Shown piece by piece: positions 33,995 to 42,018 of a stretch of DNA of 64,000 nucleotides; position 1 is the first letter of the stretch; every line of letters starts with the position of its first letter. The position numbers and the translations under genes are program-made. Below the pieces are notes generated by a model that saw only the letters and a list, made by a program, of their open reading frames with translations, was not told the origin of the DNA and did not search any database. The stretch comes from Massilia sp. WG5 (GTDB lineage: Bacteria > Pseudomonadota > Gammaproteobacteria > Burkholderiales > Burkholderiaceae_D), in NCBI RefSeq assembly GCF_001412595.2, contig NZ_CP012640.2:1736001-1800000 (forward strand), read 5' to 3'.

Positions 33995-35202
33995 TTGCGA
34001 ATGACCCGCCTGCCCTCTTCCATCGCATGCAAACCTTCTTCCAGCGCGATCACGTGCTGCTCGAGCCGTCGGGCGGCCTCCAGCTCGTCGCCCTGCTGGC
34101 CCAGGTAAAGCTGGCCCAGGCGCGCCAGTTCGCGCGCCAGCGGCGGCGCCTGGGTGTCGCCGGCGCGCTCGCGCAGCGCCTCGACCGCCTGCACCAGGCG
34201 TACCTCGGCCAGCGGCCGCCATGGAAAATGGCCCGGTTCCATCCACTCGAGCAGGGTCTCGACGCTGCGCACCGGTCCCAGCCTGTCGCGGGCGGCGCCG
34301 CGCGCGCAGGGCGGCGCCTCGCCCAAGGCGGCCTGCGGCAGCTGGACTTCGTCGAGATAGCTGTCGAGGGCGACGCCGGCCAGGCCGTAGCAGTCGCCCA
34401 GCAGCTTTTCGAGCGCCGACTGGTAACCGGCCAGGCCGTGGCGGGCATCGCCGTGGCGCCAGTCCAGGCGCGCCTCGATGGCGCCGGCCGGCGGGCTGGG
34501 CAGTGGGTAGACCAGCAGCGGCCGCTGCTCGTCCTCGTGGCTGCAGCGGTAATCGAGCGCGCGCCGCACCACGCCGTCCAGGCCCTCCAGGCTGCGCGGT
34601 TCCGGCGTGAACAGGCCGACCATCTTGTCGGGCAGGAGCGCGGTGCAGACGCTGGTGGCGGCCGAGCGGCCGCCGCGGCAATCGACCAGCACATGCGCGA
34701 AGCGCCGCGTGAGGTGGGCGGCGAAGCTGCGGAACAGCGCCGGGCAGGCGCAGAACAGGGCGTCCCAGTCGAGCCGGTCGACCCGTTCGCCGTAGCTGTC
34801 GTCGAAGCGGCCGGCGCGCATCAGGTACAGCGGGCGGCTGTCGTCGACGCGTTCGAGATAGGCATCCCAGTCGAGGCTGTCGAGCACGCGCTCGGCCAGT
34901 TCCCGGGTCTCGTCGGCAGGCGCGCGCCCGAGCGCATGCAGGCGTTCGCGGCAGGCTTCGAACAGCTCGAGCACACCCTGGCGCTCCGCGAGCGGCTGGC
35001 CGCCGGAAAAATAATGGTGCAGGCCGGGCGCTTCGAGGTCCCAGTCGATCATCAGCACCGGGGTCTTGCCGTGCTTGCGTCCAGACAATAGCCACGCGGC
35101 ATGTGCAAGGGCGCGACTACGCACGCTCGCGCCATCGTAGGCGTAAAACGTCGTCACCTCGCCGGCCACGGCCGGCGCAGCGGTGATGCGGTTGGTATCC
35201 AT
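33991..35202 (-). CDS. ParA/KGGVGR-type ATPase-like protein with degenerate P-loop, partner of TIR protein
   Basis: A 403-residue protein resembling the KGGVGR-variant deviant-Walker-A ATPases that occur beside TIR-like proteins. The N-terminal strand and P-loop region reads FYAYDGASVRSRALAHAAWLL (residues 19-39), aligning with the family's F-Y-x-Y-K-G-G-V-G-R-T-x-A-L-A. Here the first Lys is Asp23, and the second position, already Arg in the family, is Arg28. Downstream motifs persist: MIDWDLEAPGLHHYF (51-65) and the Walker B-like HVLVDCRGGRS (170-180). The C-terminal half is Ala/Leu-rich helix. ATG 35202 has GAGGAG at ideal spacing, 8 bases after the TIR stop, so the two are one operon. Function is unknown: possibly a scaffold, or a very divergent ATPase. 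Confidence 0.72.
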   Translation of the reverse strand: MDTNRITAAPAVAGEVTTFYAYDGASVRSRALAHAAWLLSGRKHGKTPVLMIDWDLEAPGLHHYFSGGQPLAERQGVLELFEACRERLHALGRAPADETRELAERVLDSLDWDAYLERVDDSRPLYLMRAGRFDDSYGERVDRLDWDALFCACPALFRSFAAHLTRRFAHVLVDCRGGRSAATSVCTALLPDKMVGLFTPEPRSLEGLDGVVRRALDYRCSHEDEQRPLLVYPLPSPPAGAIEARLDWRHGDARHGLAGYQSALEKLLGDCYGLAGVALDSYLDEVQLPQAALGEAPPCARGAARDRLGPVRSVETLLEWMEPGHFPWRPLAEVRLVQAVEALRERAGDTQAPPLARELARLGQLYLGQQGDELEAARRLEQHVIALEEGLHAMEEGRRVIRN

Positions 35203-35210
35203 ATTGCTCC

Positions 35211-35819
35211 TCATTTTTTGGGGAAGGTGGTATCCGTTATCTCGCGCCACGGGGGTGGGACATCGGGGAGCACGAATTGGTTGCAGTCATGCCCCGGTGG
35301 CATGTATTTTTTCAGGCATTGGTAATGGGCGACGATGCGCCGGACCATCTTGTCGATGTCCGGCAGAAAATCCGGATTCGATTTCAGGTCGCCGGTCGCC
35401 ATCGTGAAGCGGGAGAAATCGACATAGAAGCTGGACTCCGCGATCTGCGGCGGCAGCTGTTCCGGGTGCCGGGTCATGATCACGGGGATGATCAGGTGGC
35501 TCGGCAGCGCATACCAGCGGCTGCGCTCGATCTCGAGCTGGCGCATGGCCGCGTATTCGCGCCGCGTGTAGGCATGGGCTTCATATTTGGGCGTGTAAAT
35601 CAGGATCATGCAGACGCTCTCGCACATCGCGCGCGCGATCTTGCGATCGAGGTCGTCGCCGCCGCCGAGCTGCTCGACATCGACGAACAGTTCGTCTTCG
35701 TTGTCGAAATACGGCTCCAGGTAGCAGCGCAGGGCATCGGCCAGGGTGGCCTTGAAGCGCTGCATGAGCTCGTGTCGCCCATGGGCATAGCTGAAGAAAC
35801 AGCCGTAACGGATCGCCAT
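35211..35819 (-). CDS. TIR domain-containing protein
   Basis: A 202-residue soluble protein that is almost entirely a TIR domain. It begins GCFFSYAHGRHE (strand A signature, residues 6-17), has FVDVEQLGGGDDLDRKIARAM (box 2-like, 45-65), a third strand ESVCMILIYTPKYE, and Glu88 in YTRREYAAM, placed like the catalytic Glu of NAD-hydrolysing TIRs. A C-terminal extension (about 150-202) is unlike a second known domain. AGGGGAG precedes ATG 35819. It resembles TIR-like proteins found with KGGVGR ATPases (FxsC-type), and the downstream gene is such an ATPase relative. An effector role in immunity or cell death is inference. Confidence 0.8.
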   Translation of the reverse strand: MAIRYGCFFSYAHGRHELMQRFKATLADALRCYLEPYFDNEDELFVDVEQLGGGDDLDRKIARAMCESVCMILIYTPKYEAHAYTRREYAAMRQLEIERSRWYALPSHLIIPVIMTRHPEQLPPQIAESSFYVDFSRFTMATGDLKSNPDFLPDIDKMVRRIVAHYQCLKKYMPPGHDCNQFVLPDVPPPWREITDTTFPKK

Positions 35820-35977
35820 TGCTCTCCCCTAAATCGATGCATGCGGCAGCGGACCTGCAGACTCTAGCAAGCCATGCATGCCGCATGTTGTGGAAGCACA
35901 AGCGCACTGCCGGCCTCGGCCGGCCGGCCTTGCGGCATAATCCCGGCTTCGTATTCGCAGAACTGACAGGAGAAAGC

Positions 35978-36964
35978 ATGAAAGCCGTCGTGTGCAAGGC
36001 ATGGGGACCACCGGACAGCCTGGTGGTGGACGAACTCGCGGACCTGGTCCCCGGCCCCGGCCAGGTGGTGGTCGACGTCAAGGCGGCCGGCGTGAACTTC
36101 CCGGACGTGCTCACCGTGCAGGGCAAGTACCAGGTGAAGCCCGCGCTGCCCTTCACGCCGGGCAACGAATTCGCCGGCATCGTGCGCGCGGTGGGCGACG
36201 GCGTGACGGCGTACAGGCCGGGCGAGCGCGTGATCGGCTTCACCCGCACCGGCGCCTTCGCCGAGCAGGCCCTGGCCCCGGCCGAGATGCTGATGCCGAT
36301 GCCGCCCGGGATGGACTTCGACATCGCCGCCGCGATCACCCTGACCTACGGCACCTCGCACCACGCGATCGCCGACCGCGGCGCCCTGCAGCCGGGCGAA
36401 ACCATGCTGGTGCTGGGCGCGGCCGGCGGGGTCGGCCTGGCGGCGATCGAGATCGGCAAGGCGCTCGGCGCGCGCGTGATCGCGGCCGCTTCCAGCCCGG
36501 AAAAGCTGGCGGTGTGCCGGACCCACGGCGCCGACGTGCTGATCGACTACACGAAGGAAGACCTGCGCGAAGCGCTCAAGGCGGCCACCAATGGCAAGGG
36601 GCCGGACGTGATCTACGATCCGGTCGGCGGCGTCTACAGCGAGCCGGCGCTGCGCTCGATCGCCTGGCGCGGGCGCCACCTGGTCGTCGGTTTCGCCAAC
36701 GGCGAGATCCCGAAGCTGCCGTGGAACCTCATGTTGCTGAAAGGCGCCTCGGTGGTCGGCGTGTTCTGGGGCGATTTCGTGCGCCGCGAACCGCAGGCCA
36801 ACCTGGCGGCGATGCGCCAGATGCTGGGCTGGATGGCGGAAGGGAAATTGCGCCCGCTGGTATCGCGGCGCTACGCGCTGGCGGACACCGCGCAGGCGCT
36901 GAACGACATGGCCGAACGCAAGGTCACGGGCAAGGTCGTGATCGTACCGGGAGACGGGAAATGA
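35978..36964 (+). CDS. NADPH:quinone oxidoreductase family protein (zinc-independent MDR)
   Basis: A 328-residue medium-chain dehydrogenase/reductase without structural or catalytic zinc ligands, like bacterial quinone oxidoreductases. It has the GroES-like domain (VNFPDVLTVQGKYQVKPALPFTPGNEFAG) and a Rossmann nucleotide site LGAAGGVGLAAIE with ASSPEKL following, which suggests NADPH. The start is ATG 35978 with AGGAG; the long open frame before it is spurious. Its stop overlaps the next gene (ATGA). It is divergent from the TIR gene. Confidence 0.92.
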   Translation: MKAVVCKAWGPPDSLVVDELADLVPGPGQVVVDVKAAGVNFPDVLTVQGKYQVKPALPFTPGNEFAGIVRAVGDGVTAYRPGERVIGFTRTGAFAEQALAPAEMLMPMPPGMDFDIAAAITLTYGTSHHAIADRGALQPGETMLVLGAAGGVGLAAIEIGKALGARVIAAASSPEKLAVCRTHGADVLIDYTKEDLREALKAATNGKGPDVIYDPVGGVYSEPALRSIAWRGRHLVVGFANGEIPKLPWNLMLLKGASVVGVFWGDFVRREPQANLAAMRQMLGWMAEGKLRPLVSRRYALADTAQALNDMAERKVTGKVVIVPGDGK

Positions 36965-37212
36965 GCAAGGAAGGAGGACTGGATCCGGACGGCCTGGCCG
37001 CCCTGCGCGCCCGCTTCGAGCAGCAGTCGCGCAAGGCCCAGGCCTACTACACGGTGATGCACGCCGTGCGTGGCGTGCTGGGCTCGGACGATGCGGCGAG
37101 CGCCTGGATGGAAGCGCCGCTGGCGGCCATGGGCGGCAGCACGCCGGCCCGCCTGGTCGACGAAGGCCGTACGGACCAGGTGCTGGCCCACGTCCGCACG
37201 CTCAAGCCCTAG
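36961..37212 (+). CDS. MbcA/ParS/Xre antitoxin-domain-like small protein
   Basis: An 83-residue protein. After a helical N-terminus, residues 34-82 (AVRGVLGSDDAASAWMEAP, then LAAMGGSTPARLVDEGRTDQVLAHVRTL) match the pattern of the DUF2384/MbcA-ParS toxin-binding domain: a helix, then W, P, (G)G-x-T/S-P-x-x-L-x-x-E-G. The N-terminal Xre DNA-binding domain is reduced or missing, and no RES-type toxin gene adjoins it. It overlaps the quinone oxidoreductase stop by 4 bases and is therefore translationally coupled to it. It may be an orphan antitoxin or a repurposed regulator. Confidence 0.65.
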   Translation: MSKEGGLDPDGLAALRARFEQQSRKAQAYYTVMHAVRGVLGSDDAASAWMEAPLAAMGGSTPARLVDEGRTDQVLAHVRTLKP

Positions 37213-37227
37213 GGGCTATCGAGCCGG

Positions 37228-38712
37228 TCAGGCCGCCGGGGTCGTCTCGCGGCCCTTGGCTTCGCCGGCGGCGCGCAGTCCCGCCGCGCGCTTTTCCCAG
37301 TAGTGGGCATTGCTGATGCCCAGCGCCAGCGGATCGAATTCGGGATCCTTGCCGGCCGCCTTCTGCGCCTCGTAGTCGCGCAGGCACTTGTAGGCGGTAT
37401 TGCGCAGCAGCAGGATGGCGATGATGTTCAGCCAGGCCATCAGGCCGACGCCGAGGTCGCCCATCGCCCAGGCCACGTCGGCCGTCTTCACGGTGCCGTA
37501 CACGGTCGCGCCGATGATCACGACCTTCAGCAGGAAGTTCATCCACGGCCGTGGCGTGTGGCGGTTGATGTAGGCGACATTCGTCTCGGCGATGTAGTAG
37601 TACGCCACGATGGTGGTGAAGGCGAAGAACAGCAGGGCCAGCGCGACGAAGATCGAGCCGAAGCCCGGCAGCACGTTTTCCAGCGCCGTCTGCACGTAGC
37701 CGGGGCCGGCCGCGACGCCCTGCACGCCCTGGTAGATGTGGCTGCCGTCGGCGCGCTCGACGTTGTACTGGCCGGTAATCAGCAGCATGAAGGCGGTGGC
37801 CGAGCACACGAACAGGGTGTCGATGTAGACCGAGAAGCCCTGCACCAGGCCCTGCTTGGCCGGGTGGCTGACTTCGGCAGCCGAGGAAGCGTGCGGGCCG
37901 GTGCCCTGCCCCGCCTCGTTCGAGTACACGCCGCGCTTGACGCCCCACTGGATCGCCATGCCGAGGATGGCGCCGAAGGCCGAATCCATGCCGAAGGCCG
38001 AGCTGAAGATCAGCTTGATGACGTGCGGCAGCTGGCCAATGTTCAGGAAGATGATGACGACGGCCACGATGATGTAGGCCAGCGCCATGAAGGGCACGAC
38101 GACCTCGGCGAAGCTGGCGATGCGCTTGACGCCGCCGAAGATGATGAAGCCGAGCACGATTGCCAGGCCGGCGGCGGTCACGTTCGGGTCGATGCCGACC
38201 GCGGTCTTCAGGCCCTCGGCGATCGAGTTCGCCTGCACGCCGGGCAGCAGCACGCCGGTGGCGACCACGGTCACGGCCGCGAACAGCCAGGCATACCATT
38301 TCACGCCCAGGCCTTTCTCGATGTAGAAGGCCGGGCCGCCGCGGTATTCGCGGTTGATCTGTTCCTTGTACACCTGGCCCAGGGTCGATTCGACGAAGGC
38401 CGAGCTGGCGCCGAGGAAGGCGACCGCCCACATCCAGAACACGGCGCCGGGGCCGCCGAAGGTGATCGCGGTGGCGACGCCGGCGATGTTGCCGGTGCCG
38501 ACGCGGCCCGCCAGCGTCATCGCCAGCGCCTGGAAGGAAGACACGCCCTGGTCGGAGCTTTTACCTTCCATCATCAGGCGCGTCATCTCGCGCATGTGGC
38601 GCACCTGCAGGAAGCGCGACCGGATCGAAAAATACAGACCGGCGCCCAGGCACAGGACAATCAGGGCCGGACTCCAGACATAGCCATTGATGGCGTTGAC
38701 CAACTCGTTCAT
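37228..38712 (-). CDS. alanine/glycine:cation symporter (AGCS) family protein
   Basis: A sodium-coupled amino acid importer of the inner membrane, 494 residues with about 10-11 hydrophobic segments. Family motifs include GRVGTGNIAGVATAITFGGPGAVFWMW, FVESTLGQVYK and GVYSNEAGQGTGPHASSAAE. CCAAGGAG precedes ATG 38712. It is related to AlsT/DagA/CycA-type alanine carriers; the substrate is probably alanine or glycine. Its stop lies 15 bases from the convergent antitoxin-like gene. Confidence 0.93.
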   Translation of the reverse strand: MNELVNAINGYVWSPALIVLCLGAGLYFSIRSRFLQVRHMREMTRLMMEGKSSDQGVSSFQALAMTLAGRVGTGNIAGVATAITFGGPGAVFWMWAVAFLGASSAFVESTLGQVYKEQINREYRGGPAFYIEKGLGVKWYAWLFAAVTVVATGVLLPGVQANSIAEGLKTAVGIDPNVTAAGLAIVLGFIIFGGVKRIASFAEVVVPFMALAYIIVAVVIIFLNIGQLPHVIKLIFSSAFGMDSAFGAILGMAIQWGVKRGVYSNEAGQGTGPHASSAAEVSHPAKQGLVQGFSVYIDTLFVCSATAFMLLITGQYNVERADGSHIYQGVQGVAAGPGYVQTALENVLPGFGSIFVALALLFFAFTTIVAYYYIAETNVAYINRHTPRPWMNFLLKVVIIGATVYGTVKTADVAWAMGDLGVGLMAWLNIIAILLLRNTAYKCLRDYEAQKAAGKDPEFDPLALGISNAHYWEKRAAGLRAAGEAKGRETTPAA

Positions 38713-38807
38713 CGATACTCCTTGGATGCTATCCGATTTGCAACAAGACGTAACACGATAAGCGAAACGGCTGAGCGTGCCTAGACTTTTTTTGCACCCG
38801 CGGCGCC

Positions 38808-38816
38808 TGCTATGAT
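38808..38816 (+). promoter_or_regulatory. extended -10 promoter for SRAP gene
   Basis: TGCTATGAT is an extended -10 element (TGn + TATGAT) ending 6 bases before the ATG at 38823; no good -35 is seen. The spacing implies a leaderless transcript beginning at or next to the start codon. Confidence 0.5.
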
Positions 38817-38822
38817 GGCGTC

Positions 38823-39512
38823 ATGTGCGTGAATTACCGACCTCCCCTCCCCGAACAACTGGACATGGTGCTCGGCACCCTGGTCGACCTGTATCGCGAC
38901 TGGGACTGGCCCACCGAAACCTGGAAGGACTACCTGGCGCCGATCGTGCGGGCGGACGCCCGCAACCGGCGCATGCTGAGCCTGGCCAGCTACGGCATGG
39001 TGCCGCGCCGCCATATTCCGGCCGGCGTGAAGGTCTTCGATACGATGAATGCGCGCGCCGAGTCGATCGGCGAGAAGCGCTCGTTCGCCCCGAGCTGGCA
39101 CCGCACCCAGCTGTGCGCGGTGCCGATGAACTGCTTCTTCGAGCCGAACTACGAGAGCGGCAAAGCCGAGCGCTTCGGCATCGGCATGGCGGACGATGCG
39201 CCCTTTTTCGTGGCGGGACTGTGGCGCGAATGGCGCGAGGCGGACGGCCAGGTCGCGACGTCCTTCACCCAGATCACCATCAACGCCGACGAACATCCGC
39301 TGATGAAGCGCTTCCATAAGCCGGGCGACGAGAAGCGCGCACTGGTGGTGCTGCCGCCCGGGGATGTCGACGCCTGGCTGGCCTGCCGCGATCCGGAACT
39401 GGCGCGCAGCTTCCTGCGGCATTATCCGTCCGAGGGGATGAAGGCCTGGGCCGCGCCGGCGGCGCCGCGGGCGAAGAAGCTCATCGTTCCGGAGACCGGG
39501 TCTTTGTTCTGA
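38823..39512 (+). CDS. SOS response-associated peptidase (SRAP/YedK-HMCES) family protein
   Basis: A 229-residue protein that forms a covalent crosslink to abasic sites in single-stranded DNA through Cys2, exposed after Met1 removal. The N-terminal MCVNYR, the NARAESIGEKRSF motif, the CFFEPNYE region (replacing the commoner YEW) and the ITINADEHPLMKRFH His motif support the family. No LexA box was recognised upstream. There is no ribosome site before the ATG, consistent with the -10 element placed close to it. Confidence 0.9.
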   Translation: MCVNYRPPLPEQLDMVLGTLVDLYRDWDWPTETWKDYLAPIVRADARNRRMLSLASYGMVPRRHIPAGVKVFDTMNARAESIGEKRSFAPSWHRTQLCAVPMNCFFEPNYESGKAERFGIGMADDAPFFVAGLWREWREADGQVATSFTQITINADEHPLMKRFHKPGDEKRALVVLPPGDVDAWLACRDPELARSFLRHYPSEGMKAWAAPAAPRAKKLIVPETGSLF

Positions 39513-39519
39513 TGTCACC

Positions 39520-39540
39520 CGTGGGCTCCCCGAGCCCACG
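39520..39540. repeat. family B repeat, copy 3 (minimal hairpin)
   Basis: A perfect hairpin: CGTGGGCTC and GAGCCCACG with a 3-base loop CCC. It lies between the convergent SRAP and dinG genes and may serve as a weak terminator. Confidence 0.8.
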
Positions 39541-39546
39541 TCCACA

Positions 39547-41634
39547 TTACGCGTCCGGTTTCGGCTGTGTGAAGAAGTCGATCACCTCGGCCTGCACCCG
39601 CGTACGGCGGAACGGCGGCAGGCTTTGCCAGATGCGGCGGCCGTAGGGCTTGCTGATCACGCGCGGGTCGCACAGCATCAGCACGCCGCGGTCGTCGACG
39701 TCGCGGATCAGGCGGCCGGCGCCCTGCTTCAGGTTGATGATGGCTTCCGGCAGCGTGTGGTGGACGAAGCCGTTCATGCCCTTCTTTTCCATGACCTCGA
39801 TGCGCGCCGCCAGCACCGGATCGTCCGGCGGGGCGAAGGGCAGCTTGTCGATGATGACCAGCGACAGCGCCTCGCCGCGCACGTCCACGCCTTCCCAGAA
39901 GCTCTGGCTGCCCACCAGCACGGCGTTGCCGGCATTGCGGAAGGAATCCAGCAGCTCGGTGCGTCCGCGCTCCCCCTGCACGAACAGCGGGAATTCCAGG
40001 CCGCGCGCGGCGAACTCCTCGCGCAGGCGCTCGGCCACGCGGTTCACCGCGCGGATCGTCGTGCACAGGAAGAAGCAGCGGCCGCCCGCGGCTTCGATGA
40101 CGGGCAGCGCCATGTCGACCACCGCGTCGGTGTAGCCGAAGGTGTTCGGTTCCGGCAGCCCGGTCGGCACGTACAGGATGCCCTGCTCCTGGTAGTCGAA
40201 GGGGCTGGGCCAGGTGCGCGCCGGCTCGCCGGTCATGCCCATCTGGGAAGTGAAATGCTTGAAGTCGTTCTTCACCGCCAGCGTGGCCGAGGTGAAGATC
40301 CAGCTGCGCGGCGTGCCGGCGCGCTGGCCGGCGAAGATCGGCGCGATCGACAGCGGCGTCTTGTGCAGCTGCAGCGAGGACGAGAAAGCCTCGACCCACA
40401 GCACGGCGTCGGCGCCGGCGAACTGGCTGTAATCCTTTTCCTTCGGGTCCTTCTTGACCGGTGCCTGCTTCCAGTCCTTGAAGTTGTCCAGCAGTTCCAC
40501 CGCGCGCACACGCACCTGTTCCAGGGTTTCGGCGCGCTCGGCGTTCGCTTCCAGCACGTCGAGCATGCCTTCCAGTTCTTCCTTCAGCTTTTCCAGCGCC
40601 GGGAAGAAATCCGAACTCGGCGGGATCTGCGGCAGCGACAGGCGGGTGCCGCCTTCCGGGAAGGTCAGGCGCAGGTCGCGCGCGGCTTTTTCGACCACCG
40701 TCACGACCTTGGCCCAGTCCGGGCCGCCGCGCGCATGCGCCAGGCCTTCGGCCAGCACGTCGCGGCACAGCTCCAGCACCTGCGAAGTCGAGACCGTGGT
40801 GCCGAAGAACAGGGTCGCCACTTCGGGCAGCTGGTGCGCTTCGTCGAACACGATGGTGTTGGCGGACGGCAGCAGCTCGGCCATGCCGCCCTCCTTCAGG
40901 GCGACGTCGGCGAAGAACAGGTGGTGGTTGACCACCACCACGTCGGCCTGCTGGGCTTCGCGGCGCGCCTTCATCACGAAGCAGTCCTGGTAGTACTGGC
41001 ATTCCTGGCCGACGCAGTTTTCACGCGTGGAGGTCACCAGGTTCCACACCGACGCGGTTTCGGGCACCTTGGCCAGCTCGGCCTTGTCGCCCGAGTTGCT
41101 CATCTTGATGAAACGCGAGATCTCGCGCAGGTGGCCGACGTCGTCGCGCGAGGTCAGGCGCCCGTTCTGCAGGGTGCGTTCCAGGTGGTAATGGCAGACG
41201 TAGTTGGCGCGGCCCTTCAGCAGGGCCACCGACACCGGCGCGCGCAGGGCCTGGCGCACGTTCGGGATGTCGCGCGAGAACAGCTGGTCCTGCAGGTTCT
41301 TGGTGCCGGTCGAGATGATGGTCTTGCCGCCCCACAGCAGCGTCGGAACCAGGTAGGCGAAGGTCTTGCCCGTGCCGGTGCCGGCCTCGGCGATGAGCGT
41401 GCCCTGGTTGCCGATCGCGTCGGCGATCGCTTTCGCCATCTCGGTCTGCGACTGGCGCGGCTTGAAGCTGCCGACGGCGGGCGCGAGCGGGCCGTTCGGG
41501 CCGAAGATGCGGTCGATCTCGGCGTCGTATTTACCCGGCGCGACAACTGCCTCGGACTCGGTGGACGGGGCTGCTGCGGCGTCGCTGGGAATGGGCTCGC
41601 CGGCCAGGCCGGGCATGGGAAGGTGATCGGTCAA
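39547..41634 (-). CDS. ATP-dependent DNA helicase, DinG/YoaA type
   Basis: An XPD-like 5'-3' superfamily 2 helicase of about 695 residues. Walker A is EAGTGTGKT, the DEAH box is in TIVFDEAHQL, iron-sulfur cysteines are in YVCHYH and CVGQECQYYQDC, and motif VI is QGAGRLIRD. This fits the iron-sulfur helicases DinG and YoaA, which act on R-loops, forks and damaged DNA. The start is uncertain: TTG 41634 (MTDHLPMPG) or ATG 41616, neither with a clear ribosome site. Confidence 0.92.
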   Translation of the reverse strand: MTDHLPMPGLAGEPIPSDAAAAPSTESEAVVAPGKYDAEIDRIFGPNGPLAPAVGSFKPRQSQTEMAKAIADAIGNQGTLIAEAGTGTGKTFAYLVPTLLWGGKTIISTGTKNLQDQLFSRDIPNVRQALRAPVSVALLKGRANYVCHYHLERTLQNGRLTSRDDVGHLREISRFIKMSNSGDKAELAKVPETASVWNLVTSTRENCVGQECQYYQDCFVMKARREAQQADVVVVNHHLFFADVALKEGGMAELLPSANTIVFDEAHQLPEVATLFFGTTVSTSQVLELCRDVLAEGLAHARGGPDWAKVVTVVEKAARDLRLTFPEGGTRLSLPQIPPSSDFFPALEKLKEELEGMLDVLEANAERAETLEQVRVRAVELLDNFKDWKQAPVKKDPKEKDYSQFAGADAVLWVEAFSSSLQLHKTPLSIAPIFAGQRAGTPRSWIFTSATLAVKNDFKHFTSQMGMTGEPARTWPSPFDYQEQGILYVPTGLPEPNTFGYTDAVVDMALPVIEAAGGRCFFLCTTIRAVNRVAERLREEFAARGLEFPLFVQGERGRTELLDSFRNAGNAVLVGSQSFWEGVDVRGEALSLVIIDKLPFAPPDDPVLAARIEVMEKKGMNGFVHHTLPEAIINLKQGAGRLIRDVDDRGVLMLCDPRVISKPYGRRIWQSLPPFRRTRVQAEVIDFFTQPKPDA

Positions 41635-41662
41635 AGTCGTGGAATGGGGTAAAACTGCCAGC

Positions 41663-41863
41663 TTACGCCGGCACGTCCGGTACCAACTGCATTTTCAGCA
41701 AAGTGATGTGGTCCTTCAGCTGCAGTTTGCGCTTCTTCAGGCGGCGCAGCTGCAACTGGTCGGAATGGCCGTCGCGCGTCAGCATGTCGATGACGGCGTC
41801 GAGGTCGCGGTGTTCCACGTCGAGTTCAATAAGGCGGCGCTGGATCTCCTGGACATCGATCAT
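41663..41863 (-). CDS. YdcH family (DUF465) small protein
   Basis: A 66-residue all-helical protein (MIDVQEIQRRLIELDVEHRDLDAVIDML, then LQLRRLKKRKLQLKDHITLLKMQL), matching DUF465/YdcH, a family of short coiled-coil proteins of unknown function. The start is ATG 41863; the longer open frame is not homologous. It lies 28 bases upstream of the helicase gene in the same direction. Confidence 0.88.
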   Translation of the reverse strand: MIDVQEIQRRLIELDVEHRDLDAVIDMLTRDGHSDQLQLRRLKKRKLQLKDHITLLKMQLVPDVPA

Positions 41864-42018
41864 GGTGGACTTTTCCGAACTAAAGAGCTGATGCTGTGGT
41901 GGGAGGACGCGATTCGTCGTTACGGCTTGCAACTGTAGTGCAAACCAGTGCATAGTTTAATCTACGCCGACGTTGCCGCCAACAAAGTTCGGCACGCCGG
42001 TAACGGAAAGCCACGTTT

